From contig CABIYX010000006.1 in NCBI GenBank assembly GCA_902363045.1, positions 52,647 through 116,646 on the forward strand: a DNA stretch of 64,000 bases, given 5' to 3'. The notes under the pieces were generated by a model. That model worked only from the letters and a program-made list of their open reading frames with translations. It was not told the DNA's origin and searched no databases. Positions within the stretch are counted from its first letter, which is position 1. Each line of letters opens with the position of its first letter. Origin of the DNA: Clostridiales bacterium. GTDB lineage: Bacteria > Bacillota > Clostridia > Oscillospirales > Oscillospiraceae. A program made the position numbers and the translations under genes. Of this stretch, positions 49,936 through 61,774 are shown one piece after another.

Positions 49936-50358
49936 ATGAACAATCCAAAACGGGGCTTTGTGGTCTATTTTGACAACTACCCCATGCTCCTGGCACTTCC
50001 GCCGGAGCAGCGGGGCCTACTGTTTACCGCCCTGATGCAGTACGCTGACGGGCGGTGGCGGGGGGAGGTGTCGGACCCGGAGGAGGTGCTGGAGCGCTGG
50101 CCGGGCATGGAGCCGCAGGCCCGGATGGGCTTCCGCTTCATGGCGTCCGCCGTGGACCGGGACACCCAGCGGTGGCTCCTGCGCCGCCAGTCCGGGGAGC
50201 GCCGCCGCCAGCAGACCCAAAAGGAGGGGGAGCGGAGCGCTCCGGCCCCCGGCAGTCCCGCGCCCCGTGCCCGGACGGAGCCGCCCGACCCCCGGTACAG
50301 CGCGGATCTGGAGCAGACCCGCCGTCTGGTGGAGCGCATCCGCGGCGGGGGCGTCTAA
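49936..50358 (+). CDS. DUF6291-type hypothetical protein
   Basis: The 140-residue protein starts MNNPKRGFVVYFDNYPMLLA. It contains PPEQRGLLFTALMQYADGRW and a helical block RMGFRFMASAVDRDTQRWLL, followed by a basic, Pro-rich disordered tail. The pattern fits DUF6291, a family I associate with phage and plasmid replication regions; that link is from memory. The ATG chosen is seven bases after AAAGGAGG. An in-frame GTG at 49876 would add 20 basic residues. It is solitary here, between the PepSY gene and rnpB, and may be a domesticated remnant. Confidence 0.65.
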   Translation: MNNPKRGFVVYFDNYPMLLALPPEQRGLLFTALMQYADGRWRGEVSDPEEVLERWPGMEPQARMGFRFMASAVDRDTQRWLLRRQSGERRRQQTQKEGERSAPAPGSPAPRARTEPPDPRYSADLEQTRRLVERIRGGGV

Positions 50359-50373
50359 GCCTGCGGGAGCAAG

Positions 50374-50410
50374 AAAAAAGGACCGGTATGAATTTTCATA
50401 CTGGTCCTTT
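50374..50410 (-). terminator. Terminator of rnpB
   Basis: A long stem (AAAGGACCNGTATGAA type) with a short AT loop ends in TTTTTTC on the minus strand, directly after the RNase P RNA. It can also slow plus-strand transcription from the DUF6291 gene. Confidence 0.85.
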
Positions 50411-50411
50411 G

Positions 50412-50766
50412 GTGCAAGTAGGCCTGTAAGCCGGGTTCTGTCTTTTAAGACAGCCATCTATCTCGACGCGCCGTTGCCGGCGCGCTCCAGCCGCCTCCCC
50501 GGGACGGTCGGGCCGACCTGTGTGTCCCTCCACGGCGTTGCTCCGGATAGAGTTTACAGCGACGGGCGCTTCCACGCCGTCGGGTGAGCTCTTACCTCAC
50601 CTTTCCACCTTGACCGGCCAGAAGGCCGGCAGACTATTTCTGTTGCACTTTTCCTAGGGTCGCCCCCGGCGGATGTTATCCGTTATCCTTGCCCTATGGA
50701 GCCCGGACTTTCCTCACAGACGGGCCTTTCGCCCCGCCCGCGCGGCTGTCCAACCTGCTTGCCCGT
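50412..50766 (-). ncRNA. rnpB: RNase P RNA, bacterial class A
   Basis: This RNA is the catalytic component of RNase P, which removes tRNA 5' leaders. On the minus strand the conserved core can be read: GAGGAAAGTCCGGGCTCC near the 5' end, GGGCAAGGATAACGG, AGGAAAAGTGCAACAGAAA, TAAACTCTATCCGGAGCAA and, at the 3' end, AGAACCCGGCTTACAGGCC. Length (about 355 bases) and order fit class A. A consensus promoter lies directly upstream and a terminator directly downstream. The exact ends are estimated. Confidence 0.95.
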
Positions 50767-50768
50767 CT

Positions 50769-50797
50769 ATCATACAGGAAAACGCCGCCGGTGTCAA
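50769..50797 (-). promoter_or_regulatory. Promoter of rnpB
   Basis: On the minus strand a perfect TTGACA, 17 bases, TATGAT, placing the start within a few bases of the RNase P RNA 5' end. Confidence 0.82.
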
Positions 50798-50804
50798 ATG
50801 TTCG

Positions 50805-50833
50805 TTGAATTTTTTTCCCGGCTATGGTAATAT
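50805..50833 (+). promoter_or_regulatory. Promoter of murD
   Basis: TTGAAT, 17 bases, TAATAT, back to back with the rnpB promoter and about 100 bases before the murD ATG. Confidence 0.65.
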
Positions 50834-50933
50834 ATTTTAGTTATATAGACTGCCGCCGGTCCGCCGGCGGGGCCGAAGCTGGAAGCGTACGGGGCCCGGC
50901 AGGGCCCGGAACACGATGGAAGGAGGACGCGCT

Positions 50934-52316
50934 ATGTCCACCATCAAGGAATATCTGGAGGAAATACAGGGGCGCCCGGTGGCGGTGATCGGCATGGGGG
51001 TGAGCAACACGCCCCTGATCAAGATGCTGCTGCGGGCCGGGGCGGAGGTCACCGTCCGGGACCGGGTCCCAAGGGAGCGGGCGGCGGAGCAGGTCCAGGA
51101 GCTGGAGAGCCTGGGTGCCAGGATGATCCTGGGGGAGGAGTACCTCCAGGATCTCCATGAGGATGTGATCTTCCGCACCCCGGGCCTTTCCCCCAACACG
51201 CCGGAACTGGTCAACGCCGTCCGGCGGGGCATCGAACTCAGCTCTGAGATGGAGTTGTTTTTTCAGACCTGCCCCAGCCGCCTCATCGGCGTCACCGGGA
51301 GCGACGGAAAGACCACCACCACCACCATCATCGCCGAATTTTTGAAGGAGGCGGGGCGGAACGTCTATGTGGGGGGCAACATCGGCAAGCCCCTCCTGCC
51401 CGACGTGGCCGACATGGTGGAGGAGGACTTCGCCGTGCTGGAGCTGTCCTCCTTCCAGCTGATGACCATGGAGCAGAGCCCCCACATCGCGGTGGTCACC
51501 AACCTCAGCCCCAACCACCTGGACTACCACCACACCATGGAGGAGTACGTCCGGGCCAAGAAGAACATCTTTCTCCACCAGGGACCGGAGGACCGGCTGA
51601 TCCTCAACTATGACAACGCCCCCACCCGGGCGCTGGCCCGGGAGGCGGCGTGCCCCGTGACCTTCTTCAGCCGACAGGAGCGGCTGGAGGAGGGGGTCTA
51701 CCTCCGGGACGGAGCTATCTGGCTGACCAACGAGCAGGGGAGCCGGGAGGTCCTGCCTCTGGAGCTGATCCAGCTTCCCGGCGACCACAACGTAGAAAAT
51801 TATATGGCTGCCATCGCCGCGGTGGACGGCCTGGTCCCAGACCGCTGCGTCCGGGCGGTGGCCCGGCGCTTCCAGGGGGTGGAGCACCGCATCGAGTTCG
51901 TCCGGGAGCTGGACGGAGTGCGCTGGTACAACGACTCCATCGGCACCAGCCCCAGCCGCACCACCGCCTGCCTGGAGTCCTTCGACCAGAAGGTGGTGCT
52001 GATCGCGGGTGGATACGACAAGGGAATCCCCTTTACTCAGCTTGGCATGGAGATCGTGGACCGGGTGAAGGCCCTGATCCTCACCGGGGACACCGCCGCC
52101 GCCATCCGCCGCGCGGTGGAGCAGGCCCCGGGCTTTGAAGCCAGCGGCCTGGTGATCCGGGAGGAGGAGGACCTGGCCGCCGCCGTGGGCGCCGCCCGGG
52201 AGACCGCCCGGAAGGGGGACGTGGTGGTGCTGTCCCCCGCCTGCGCCGCCTTTGACCGGTTCAAAAACTTTATGGAGCGGGGTCAGGCGTTCAAGCGTCT
52301 GGTCCAGGGGCTCTGA
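50934..52316 (+). CDS. murD: UDP-N-acetylmuramoylalanine--D-glutamate ligase
   Basis: MurD adds D-glutamate to UDP-MurNAc-L-Ala in peptidoglycan synthesis. The 460-residue protein has the N-terminal Rossmann-like domain (VAVIGMGVSNTPLIKMLL), the ATP site LIGVTGSDGKTTTTTIIAEF near residue 118, GGNIGKPLL, LELSSFQLMTME, NLSPNHLDYHHTMEEYV and, in the C-terminal domain, EHRIEFVRELDGVRWYNDS with LIAGGYDKGIPF. The ATG eight bases after AAGGAGG is preferred over an ATG six codons earlier. It is not in a dcw cluster here; peptidase genes follow. Confidence 0.95.
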   Translation: MSTIKEYLEEIQGRPVAVIGMGVSNTPLIKMLLRAGAEVTVRDRVPRERAAEQVQELESLGARMILGEEYLQDLHEDVIFRTPGLSPNTPELVNAVRRGIELSSEMELFFQTCPSRLIGVTGSDGKTTTTTIIAEFLKEAGRNVYVGGNIGKPLLPDVADMVEEDFAVLELSSFQLMTMEQSPHIAVVTNLSPNHLDYHHTMEEYVRAKKNIFLHQGPEDRLILNYDNAPTRALAREAACPVTFFSRQERLEEGVYLRDGAIWLTNEQGSREVLPLELIQLPGDHNVENYMAAIAAVDGLVPDRCVRAVARRFQGVEHRIEFVRELDGVRWYNDSIGTSPSRTTACLESFDQKVVLIAGGYDKGIPFTQLGMEIVDRVKALILTGDTAAAIRRAVEQAPGFEASGLVIREEEDLAAAVGAARETARKGDVVVLSPACAAFDRFKNFMERGQAFKRLVQGL

Positions 52317-52340
52317 GCGGATAGACAGGAGGACTGTTGG

Positions 52341-53378
52341 TTGAACTATGAAAAGACGCTGGCCGGGCTGTGCGCCCTGCCCGGCCCCAGCGGGTTCGAG
52401 GGCCAGGCGGCCCGGGCGGCCCTGGAGCTGCTCCGCCCCCTGGTGGACGAGGCGTTTCTGGACCGCATGGGCAGTGTGGTGGGGGTGCTGCGCTGCGGCC
52501 GGGAGGGGGCCAAAAAGGTGCTGCTGGACGCCCACCTGGACGAGATCGGCTTTCTCATCACCGGACACGAGGAGGGCTTCCTCCGCTTCGCCCCTCTGGG
52601 CGGGGTGGACCCCAGGATGCTCCCGGACCGGGAGCTGACCATCCTCACCCAGCCCCCTGTGGTGGGGGTGGTGTCCTGTCTGCCCCCCCACATCCAGAGC
52701 CGGGAGGATATGGACCAGTCCGTGGCCATCCAGGACCTGTATCTGGATGTGGGCCTGGATCAGGAGACGGCCCGGGCCCGCATCCCGGTGGGCACTCCGG
52801 CGGTCTACCGGGCGGGCTGCACCCCCCTGGGGGACAAGCTGCTGTGCGGCAAGGCGCTGGACGACCGGGCCTGCTTTGCCATTTTGTTGGATGCACTGGA
52901 GCGGCTGCGGGACAGGGAGCTGGACGTAGATTTGTATGTCCTGGGCTCCACCCAGGAGGAGACCCACAGCACCGGAGCCATCGCCGCCGCCTACGGGATC
53001 GCCCCGGACTGCTGTGTGGCGGTGGATGTGACCCACGGGGATTCCCCGGACGCGTCCAAGGACAAGACCTTCCCCCTGGGCGGCGGCCCGGTCATCGGGC
53101 TGGGGCCCAACTGCACCCGCTGGATGGCCCGGCGGCTGGAGCGGAAGGCGGAGGAGCTGGGGCTGGACGTCCAGCTGGAGGTCATGGCCGGCTCCTCCGG
53201 GACCAACGGCTGGCCCATGCAGATCAGCCGGGAGGGGATCGCCACGGCGGTGCTCTCCCTGCCCCTGCGGTATATGCACACCCCCATCGAGACGGTCCAC
53301 CGGGACGACCTGGACCACACGGCCCAGCTGCTGGCCGCCTTTCTCGAGGGCCTTGGAGAGGAGGCGGAGGCGCTTTGA
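52341..53378 (+). CDS. M42 family metallopeptidase, first of three
   Basis: M42 enzymes are cobalt- or zinc-dependent aminopeptidases (glutamyl aminopeptidase and cellulase M type) that form tetrahedral dodecamers. The 345-residue protein starts at TTG eight bases after AGGAGG. Metal and catalytic motifs are KVLLDAHLDEIGFLI (His, Asp), GKALDDRACFAILL (bridging Asp), GSTQEETHSTGAIA (catalytic Glu-Glu; the family usually has EEVG, here EETH) and VDVTHGD (Asp). The late His is in LPLRYMHTPIE. It overlaps the next peptidase gene by four bases (TTGA). Confidence 0.9.
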   Translation: MNYEKTLAGLCALPGPSGFEGQAARAALELLRPLVDEAFLDRMGSVVGVLRCGREGAKKVLLDAHLDEIGFLITGHEEGFLRFAPLGGVDPRMLPDRELTILTQPPVVGVVSCLPPHIQSREDMDQSVAIQDLYLDVGLDQETARARIPVGTPAVYRAGCTPLGDKLLCGKALDDRACFAILLDALERLRDRELDVDLYVLGSTQEETHSTGAIAAAYGIAPDCCVAVDVTHGDSPDASKDKTFPLGGGPVIGLGPNCTRWMARRLERKAEELGLDVQLEVMAGSSGTNGWPMQISREGIATAVLSLPLRYMHTPIETVHRDDLDHTAQLLAAFLEGLGEEAEAL

Positions 53379-54406
53379 TCCAGTGTTTGGAGACCCTGTG
53401 CGCCCTGAACGGCGTCTCAGGAGACGAGGGACAGGTGCGGAGCTATATCCGCGGCTGGGCGGAGGAGTACGCGGACAGCGTCCGCACCGACGCCCTGGGC
53501 AACCTCATCGTGTTCAAGCGGGGCCGGAAGGCGGCCGGGAACCGGCTGATGCTGTGCGCCCACATGGACGAGGTGGGGGTCATTGTCACCCGGGCCACCG
53601 ACGAGGGCTTTTTGAAGTTTGATTTTGTGGGCGGCGTGGACCGGCGGGTGGCCCTGGGCAAGCCGGTGGAGCTGGGGCCCGGCCGGGTCCCCGGGGTCAT
53701 CGGGATGAAGGCCATCCACCTGCTCAGCCGGGAGGATATGAAGAAGGTCCCCAAGACCGATGCTCTGTATCTGGACATCGGCGCGTCCAGCCGGGAGGAG
53801 GCCCTCTCCATGGTCCCCCTGGGGACCTGCGGGGCCTTTGTGGGCCCGCCGGAGCGCTTTGGGGACGGCCTGTTCAAGGGCAAGGCCATTGACGACCGGG
53901 TGGGCTGCGCCGTGATGCTGGAGCTGCTGCGGGAGAAGCTCCCCATGGATGTGACCTTCGCCTTCACCGTACAGGAGGAGGTGGGCACCCGGGGGGCCTT
54001 CGGCGCGGCCTTCTCCGTCACGCCGGAGGTGGCTCTGGTGCTGGAGACCACCACCGCCGCCGACCTGCCCATGGTGGAGGACCACCGGAAGGTGTGCGCC
54101 CCGGGAAAAGGCCCGGTGATCTCCTATATGGACGGTGGCACCATCTATGACCGGGAGCTGTTTGAGGACCTGCGCTGCCTGGCGGAGAAGCACCGGATCC
54201 CCTGGCAGACCAAGGAATATATTGCCGGGGGCAATGACGCCCGTACCATTCAGCGCACCAAGTCCGGTGTGCGGGTGGCTGCCCTGTCCGCCGCCGTGCG
54301 CTATCTCCATGCCCCGGCCAGCGTGGGCAGCATTTCCGATTTTGAAGCCATGCTGAAGCTGACCCGGCTGTTCCTGGCCGATCAGGCGGCCCAGCTGACT
54401 CTGTAA
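53375..54406 (+). CDS. M42 family metallopeptidase, second of three
   Basis: The 343-residue protein starts at TTG overlapping the previous stop. It has LMLCAHMDEVGVIVTRATDE, GKAIDDRVGCAVMLELL, FTVQEEVGTRGAFGAAF (catalytic Glu-Glu), VLETTTAAD, and late His in VRYLHAPASVGS. All metal-binding positions are intact. It is closer to the third copy than to the first in the EEVG motif. Substrate specificity cannot be told; tandem M42 genes may form mixed dodecamers. Confidence 0.9.
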   Translation: MIQCLETLCALNGVSGDEGQVRSYIRGWAEEYADSVRTDALGNLIVFKRGRKAAGNRLMLCAHMDEVGVIVTRATDEGFLKFDFVGGVDRRVALGKPVELGPGRVPGVIGMKAIHLLSREDMKKVPKTDALYLDIGASSREEALSMVPLGTCGAFVGPPERFGDGLFKGKAIDDRVGCAVMLELLREKLPMDVTFAFTVQEEVGTRGAFGAAFSVTPEVALVLETTTAADLPMVEDHRKVCAPGKGPVISYMDGGTIYDRELFEDLRCLAEKHRIPWQTKEYIAGGNDARTIQRTKSGVRVAALSAAVRYLHAPASVGSISDFEAMLKLTRLFLADQAAQLTL

Positions 54407-54424
54407 CGATTAGGGAGTTGTAAC

Positions 54425-55426
54425 ATGGAACTGTTTGAATTGATTCAGACCCTCAACACCGCCCATGGGCCCTCCGGGGACGAGGGCGCGGTGCGGGAGG
54501 CCGTCGCCGGCCTGGCCCGGCCCTACGCCGACGAGGTGGCGGCGGATACCCTTGGGAACCTGATCGTCCGGAAGCGGGGGAGCGGCCCCAGGGTGATGCT
54601 GTGCGCCCACATGGACTCCATCGGCCTGATCGTCACCCACATCGGGAAGGAGGGGTTCCTCCGGGTTGGGACCCTGGGCGGGATCGCCGCCCGGGAGCTG
54701 CTGTACACCCCGGTGCGCTTCAAAAACGGAGTGCGGGGGGTCATCGTCCCGGAGGAGAAGGCGGAGTTTGGCAAGCTGAAGCTGGACGCCTGCTATGTGG
54801 ACATCGGGGCGAAGGATGAGGAGCAGGCCCGCAGGATGGTCCAGGTGGGGGACACCGCGGTCTATGATACCGCCATATTTTTAAGTGGGGATAAAGTGAT
54901 TTCCCCTTACCTGGATAACCGCATCTCCTGCGCCGTCCTCCTCCGGGTGCTGGAGGAGCTGGACGCCTGCCCCAACGACCTGTACCTGGTGTTTTCCGCC
55001 CAGGAGGAGGTTGGATTACGGGGAGCCAGGACGGCGGCCTGGTCGATTGACCCGGACTACGCCCTGGCGGTAGATGTCACTGACGTGGATGACACCCCCG
55101 GCTCGGAGAAGCTGGGCACCGTCCGCCTGGGCCAAGGTGCGGCGGTCAAGGTGATGGACCGCTCAGTGATCTGCCACCCCCGGATGGTGGAGACCCTGGA
55201 GCGTCTGGCCGGTGAGAGAGAGATCCCCGTTCAGCGGGATATTATGCGGGGAGGCGGCACCGACGCGGGGGCCATCCACGCCACCCGTATGGGAGTGCTC
55301 ACAGGAGGCGTTTCAGTCCCCTGCCGGTATATCCACACCCCCACGGAGATGGCTGACCTGGGGGATGCAGCGGCCTGCGTGAAGCTGCTGGCCGCCTTTG
55401 CTCAGGAGGAGCTGACCAGGCTGTAA
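54425..55426 (+). CDS. M42 family metallopeptidase, third of three
   Basis: The 333-residue protein starts with ATG after GGGAGTTGTAAC. Its motifs are VMLCAHMDSIGLIVTHIGKE, ISPYLDNRISCAVLL (DNR in place of the usual DDR), FSAQEEVGLRGARTAAW, VDVTDVDDTPG and the terminal CRYIHTPTEMADLG. It is the last gene of the three-peptidase run. The run as a whole suggests peptide catabolism as a nutritional feature. Confidence 0.9.
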   Translation: MELFELIQTLNTAHGPSGDEGAVREAVAGLARPYADEVAADTLGNLIVRKRGSGPRVMLCAHMDSIGLIVTHIGKEGFLRVGTLGGIAARELLYTPVRFKNGVRGVIVPEEKAEFGKLKLDACYVDIGAKDEEQARRMVQVGDTAVYDTAIFLSGDKVISPYLDNRISCAVLLRVLEELDACPNDLYLVFSAQEEVGLRGARTAAWSIDPDYALAVDVTDVDDTPGSEKLGTVRLGQGAAVKVMDRSVICHPRMVETLERLAGEREIPVQRDIMRGGGTDAGAIHATRMGVLTGGVSVPCRYIHTPTEMADLGDAAACVKLLAAFAQEELTRL

Positions 55427-55479
55427 CGCTGGCCGGATCTTCTTCAATATTACAATAGAAACAGGAAGCGTAAAGGAAT

Positions 55480-56727
55480 ATGAGTTTACAGATCAGTGAG
55501 CGGGTCCGCGCCCTGGGCCGTCAGGCACAGCAGGACCTGAGAGAGCAGTTTGACCGCATCGACGCCATTGCGGAGGAAAATTCCATCCGTGTGCTGGAGG
55601 CCTTTCAGGACCACCGGGTGGCAGAGGGATACTTTGCCGGCACCACCGGCTACGGCTATGATGATCTGGGCCGGGACAAGCTGGACGAGATCTATGCCCA
55701 GCTCTTCGGCACGGAGGCCGCCCTAGTGCGCATCCAGTTCGTCAACGGGACCCACGCCATCGCCTGCGCTCTGTATGGGGCGCTGAAGACCGGGGACGTG
55801 CTGGTGTCTGCGGTGGGCGCGCCGTACGACACCCTGCTGGGGGTCATCGGGGCGGCCGGGAATGGACACGGCTCCCTGAAGGACTACGGCGTGGAGTACC
55901 GCCAGGTGGAGCTGAAGGACAACAAGCCCGACCTGGAGGGGATGGCCCAGGCGGCCGCCGATCCCCGGGTGAAGGCGGTGCTGATCCAGCGCTCCAAGGG
56001 CTACTCCACCCGGGCGTCCCTATCCGTGGCGGAGATCGGGGAGATGTGCCGGGTGATCCGGGCGGCCAATCCCAACGCCGCCATTCTGGTGGACAACTGC
56101 TACGGGGAGTTCGTGGAGACCCTGGAGCCCACCCATGTGGGCGCCGACCTGGTGGTGGGCTCCCTCATCAAGAACCCCGGGGGCGGCCTGGCCCCCACCG
56201 GCGGCTACATCGCCGGCCGCCGGGACCTGGTGGAGGGGGCCGCCCAGCGGCTCACCGTGCCGGGCATCGGCGGGGAGTGCGGCTCCACCCTGGGGAACAA
56301 CCGCCTGCTGTACCAGGGGCTGTTCCTGGCCCCCCATACAGTGGCCCAGGCGGTCAAGACCGCCGTCTTTGCCGCCCGGGTGATGGAGCTGCTGGGCTAT
56401 GAGACCGAGCCCCACTCCAGCGCGGTGCGCCACGACATCATTCAGATGATCCACACCCGGGAGCCGGAGGCCCTGAAAAGGTTCTGCAAGGGCATCCAGT
56501 TCGGTGCTCCGGTGGACTCCTATGTCACCCCGGAGCCCTGGGATATGCCGGGCTATGACTGCCCGGTCATCATGGCGGCGGGGGCCTTCATTCAGGGGGC
56601 CTCCATCGAGCTGTCCGCCGATGCCCCCATGCGCCCCCCCTACACGGTGTACCTCCAGGGCGGACTGACCTTTGAGTCGGGCAAGCTGGGGGTGCTGCTG
56701 GCGGCGGAGGAGCTGCTGCGGGCATAG
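55480..56727 (+). CDS. PLP-dependent methionine gamma-lyase-like protein (YnbB/aluminium resistance family)
   Basis: The 415-residue PLP enzyme belongs to the family annotated as aluminium resistance or YnbB, related to cystathionine gamma-synthase-type lyases. Visible features are GTTGYGYDDLGRDKLDEIYA near residue 52, VNGTHAIACALYG, and the PLP-binding aspartate region AILVDNCYGEFVETLEPTHV. The Schiff-base lysine is in DLVVGSLIKNPGGGLAPTGG near residue 232. The C-terminus includes PVIMAAGAFIQGASIELSAD. In vivo substrate is unproven; sulfur amino acid lyase activity is an inference. Confidence 0.88.
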   Translation: MSLQISERVRALGRQAQQDLREQFDRIDAIAEENSIRVLEAFQDHRVAEGYFAGTTGYGYDDLGRDKLDEIYAQLFGTEAALVRIQFVNGTHAIACALYGALKTGDVLVSAVGAPYDTLLGVIGAAGNGHGSLKDYGVEYRQVELKDNKPDLEGMAQAAADPRVKAVLIQRSKGYSTRASLSVAEIGEMCRVIRAANPNAAILVDNCYGEFVETLEPTHVGADLVVGSLIKNPGGGLAPTGGYIAGRRDLVEGAAQRLTVPGIGGECGSTLGNNRLLYQGLFLAPHTVAQAVKTAVFAARVMELLGYETEPHSSAVRHDIIQMIHTREPEALKRFCKGIQFGAPVDSYVTPEPWDMPGYDCPVIMAAGAFIQGASIELSADAPMRPPYTVYLQGGLTFESGKLGVLLAAEELLRA

Positions 56728-56751
56728 TCCAAGCCGGATGGCGCATACCCT
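56722..56751 (+). promoter_or_regulatory. SigE-like promoter of yunB
   Basis: GCATAGT, then CATACCCT with 16 bases between CATAG and CATAC, overlapping the end of the upstream gene and about 38 bases before yunB. Confidence 0.45.
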
Positions 56752-56788
56752 CCCCATACCAGGCCGGAGCGGAGAGGGAGGGAGCGCC

Positions 56789-59486
<2,698 letters not shown>

Positions 59487-59493
59487 CTTGTGT

Positions 59494-59522
59494 TTGTCCC
59501 GGGGAGAAAGCTGTGCTATACT
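59494..59522 (+). promoter_or_regulatory. Promoter of the DMT transporter gene
   Basis: TTGTCC, 17 bases, TATACT, starting eight bases after the ligA stop. Confidence 0.55.
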
Positions 59523-59570
59523 GTATTTGAAGCGCCCGGGGCGCGGAGGGCGAGAGGAGAGGGATATATC

Positions 59571-60515
59571 GTGAAAAAGGGCTATCTCTATATCATCGTG
59601 ACCATTGTGATGTTCACCTCCTATGAGGTAGTCCTGCGGTATATCGCGGGGCAGATCAACTCCATGCAGCTGACCCTGTGCCGTTTCTCCGTGGGCTTTC
59701 TGATCCTGCTGCCCCTGGCCCTGCGGACCCTGAGACGCTGGGGAAAGCGCCTGGACGGCCGGAGCATGGCCCGCTTCGCGCTGCTGGGCCTGCTGGGCAT
59801 CGCCCTGAGTATGCCCATCCTCCACCTGTCGGTGCGGTACGCCGGGTCCTCTGTGGCCGCGGTGCTGTTCAGCTGCAACCCGGTATTTGTCACCTTTTTG
59901 GCCTTCTTCCTGCTGAAGGAGCCCATCCAGCCCCGGCACATCGCCGCCCTGGCCCTGGAGATCGCGGGCACCGTGGCCATCATCGACCCGTTCGGGCACG
60001 CGCTGAACCCCCTGGGGGTGGGGCTGGCCCTGCTGTCCACCCTGCTGTTCTCCCTGTACGGCGTGCTGGGCAAGCGGCGGGTGGCGGAGTACGGCGGCGC
60101 GGTGGTCACCTGCTTCAGCTTCCTGTTCGGCAGCCTGATCGTTCTGGGGCTGATTCTGCTCTCCCATGTCCCGGCGGTGGCCCAGGGGATGACGGCCGCC
60201 GGTCTGGAGGAGTTCGCCCGCATCCCCATCCTGGCGGGGTACACCCTGGAGAACCTGCCCTACGTCCTGTATGTGTCCGTGGGGGTGGCGGGGATCGGCT
60301 TTTGCTGCTATTTCCTTGCCATGGAGGAGCTCCCCGCCAGCGTGGTCTCCCTGGTCTACTTTTTCAAGCCCGCGCTGGCCCCGGTGCTGGCCTGGCAGCT
60401 CCACGGCGAGGCGATCCCCGCCAATATGATGGCCGGGATCCTGCTCATCGTGGCCGGCTCCCTGTGCGCCATCATCCCCGGGCTGCTGGAGGCGCGCCGG
60501 AGACAGCGGGCGTAG
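59571..60515 (+). CDS. DMT-superfamily EamA transporter
   Basis: The 314-residue membrane protein has ten hydrophobic segments forming two EamA repeats. The GTG start follows AGGAGAGGG and gives VKKGYLYIIVTIVMFTSYEV; the open frame upstream is not membrane-like. Repeat 1 includes SVAAVLFSCNPVFVTFLAFF. Repeat 2 includes YFFKPALAPVLAWQLHGEAI. This is a metabolite or drug exporter of unknown substrate. A second, single-domain EamA gene lies at 29152. Confidence 0.9.
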   Translation: MKKGYLYIIVTIVMFTSYEVVLRYIAGQINSMQLTLCRFSVGFLILLPLALRTLRRWGKRLDGRSMARFALLGLLGIALSMPILHLSVRYAGSSVAAVLFSCNPVFVTFLAFFLLKEPIQPRHIAALALEIAGTVAIIDPFGHALNPLGVGLALLSTLLFSLYGVLGKRRVAEYGGAVVTCFSFLFGSLIVLGLILLSHVPAVAQGMTAAGLEEFARIPILAGYTLENLPYVLYVSVGVAGIGFCCYFLAMEELPASVVSLVYFFKPALAPVLAWQLHGEAIPANMMAGILLIVAGSLCAIIPGLLEARRRQRA

Positions 60516-60578
60516 GGCCGGAAGGCGGCTCCCATGAGCGGGACCCAGATCCATACCAAAGAATGAGGAGTGGAATTT

Positions 60579-61709
60579 ATGTCAGTTTCCAAGGTATATT
60601 TTACTGATTTTCATACCAAGGCCTTCGGCGACGGCCTGCCCACCAAGCTGCAAAAGCTGATCCGGGCGGCCGGGATCCAGGAGCTGGACCTGGACGGCAA
60701 GTTCGTGGCCATCAAGATGCACTTCGGCGAGCTGGGCAACGTGAGCTTCCTCCGGCCCAACTATGCCCGGGCGGTGGTGGACGTGGTGAAGGAGCTGGGC
60801 GGCCGCCCCTTCCTCACCGACTGCAACACCATGTACCCCGGCAGCCGGAAGAACGCCCTGGAGCATCTGGAATGCGCCTGGCAGAACGGCTTCACTCCGC
60901 TGACGGTGGGCTGCCCCATCCTCATCGGCGACGGCCTGAAGGGCACCGACGATGTGGAGGTCCCCGTGGCGGGGGGCGAATATGTGGAGAAGGCCAAGAT
61001 CGGCCGGGCGGTGATGGACGCGGATGTGTTCATCTCCCTGACCCACTTCAAGGGCCATGAGATGACCGGCTTTGGCGGGACCATCAAGAACATCGGCATG
61101 GGCTGCGGCTCCCGGGCGGGGAAGAAAGAGCAGCACGCCAGCGGAAAGCCCAAGATCGACCCGGAGGCATGCCGCGGCTGCCGGCGCTGCCAGAAGGAGT
61201 GCGCCAACAACGGCCTGGTCTTTGACACCGAGACCGGAAAGATGACCGTGGACCAGGACAGCTGCGTGGGCTGCGGCCGCTGCCTGGGGGCGTGCAACTT
61301 TGACGCCATCTACTTCACCAACGACAACGCCCAGGCGGCCCTGAACTGCCGCATGGCGGAGTATACCAAGGCGGTGCTGGACGGGCGGCCCAACTTCCAT
61401 ATCTCCCTGGTGGTGGACGTGTCCCCCAACTGCGACTGCCACGGCGAGAACGACGTGCCCATCCTGCCCAATCTGGGGATGTTCGCCTCCTTCGACCCTC
61501 TGGCCCTGGACCAGGCCTGTGTGGATGCCTGCCTGGCGGCGGAGCCCATGCCGGGCAGCCAGCTGGCCCGCCACCTGGCGGAGCCCGGCTTCCACGACCA
61601 CCACGACCACTTCACCAACTCCACCCCCGAGTCGGAGTGGCGCAGTTGCCTGGAGCACGCGGCCAAGATCGGCCTGGGTTCCCGGGAGTATGAGCTGATC
61701 CGCCTCTGA
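60579..61709 (+). CDS. DUF362 protein with 4Fe-4S ferredoxin domain
   Basis: The 376-residue cytoplasmic protein combines a DUF362 fold (VAIKMHFGELGNVSFLRPNY near residue 40, DADVFISLTHFKGHEMTGFG near 145, IGMGCGSRAGKKEQH) with two ferredoxin-type clusters near residues 195-250. The cluster motifs are CRGCRRCQKECANNGLVFD and CVGCGRCLGACNFDAIYF. It ends with a His-rich FHDHHDHF. DUF362 proteins are electron-transfer proteins of unknown partner, common in anaerobes. The ATG eight bases after GAGGAG is preferred over a GTG three codons earlier. Confidence 0.88.
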   Translation: MSVSKVYFTDFHTKAFGDGLPTKLQKLIRAAGIQELDLDGKFVAIKMHFGELGNVSFLRPNYARAVVDVVKELGGRPFLTDCNTMYPGSRKNALEHLECAWQNGFTPLTVGCPILIGDGLKGTDDVEVPVAGGEYVEKAKIGRAVMDADVFISLTHFKGHEMTGFGGTIKNIGMGCGSRAGKKEQHASGKPKIDPEACRGCRRCQKECANNGLVFDTETGKMTVDQDSCVGCGRCLGACNFDAIYFTNDNAQAALNCRMAEYTKAVLDGRPNFHISLVVDVSPNCDCHGENDVPILPNLGMFASFDPLALDQACVDACLAAEPMPGSQLARHLAEPGFHDHHDHFTNSTPESEWRSCLEHAAKIGLGSREYELIRL

Positions 61710-61774
61710 CCCGGTCCAGACAGGGGAGGGGCGCGCCCTCCCGGAAAAATCAGACAAGAAAAGGACGATGCACT

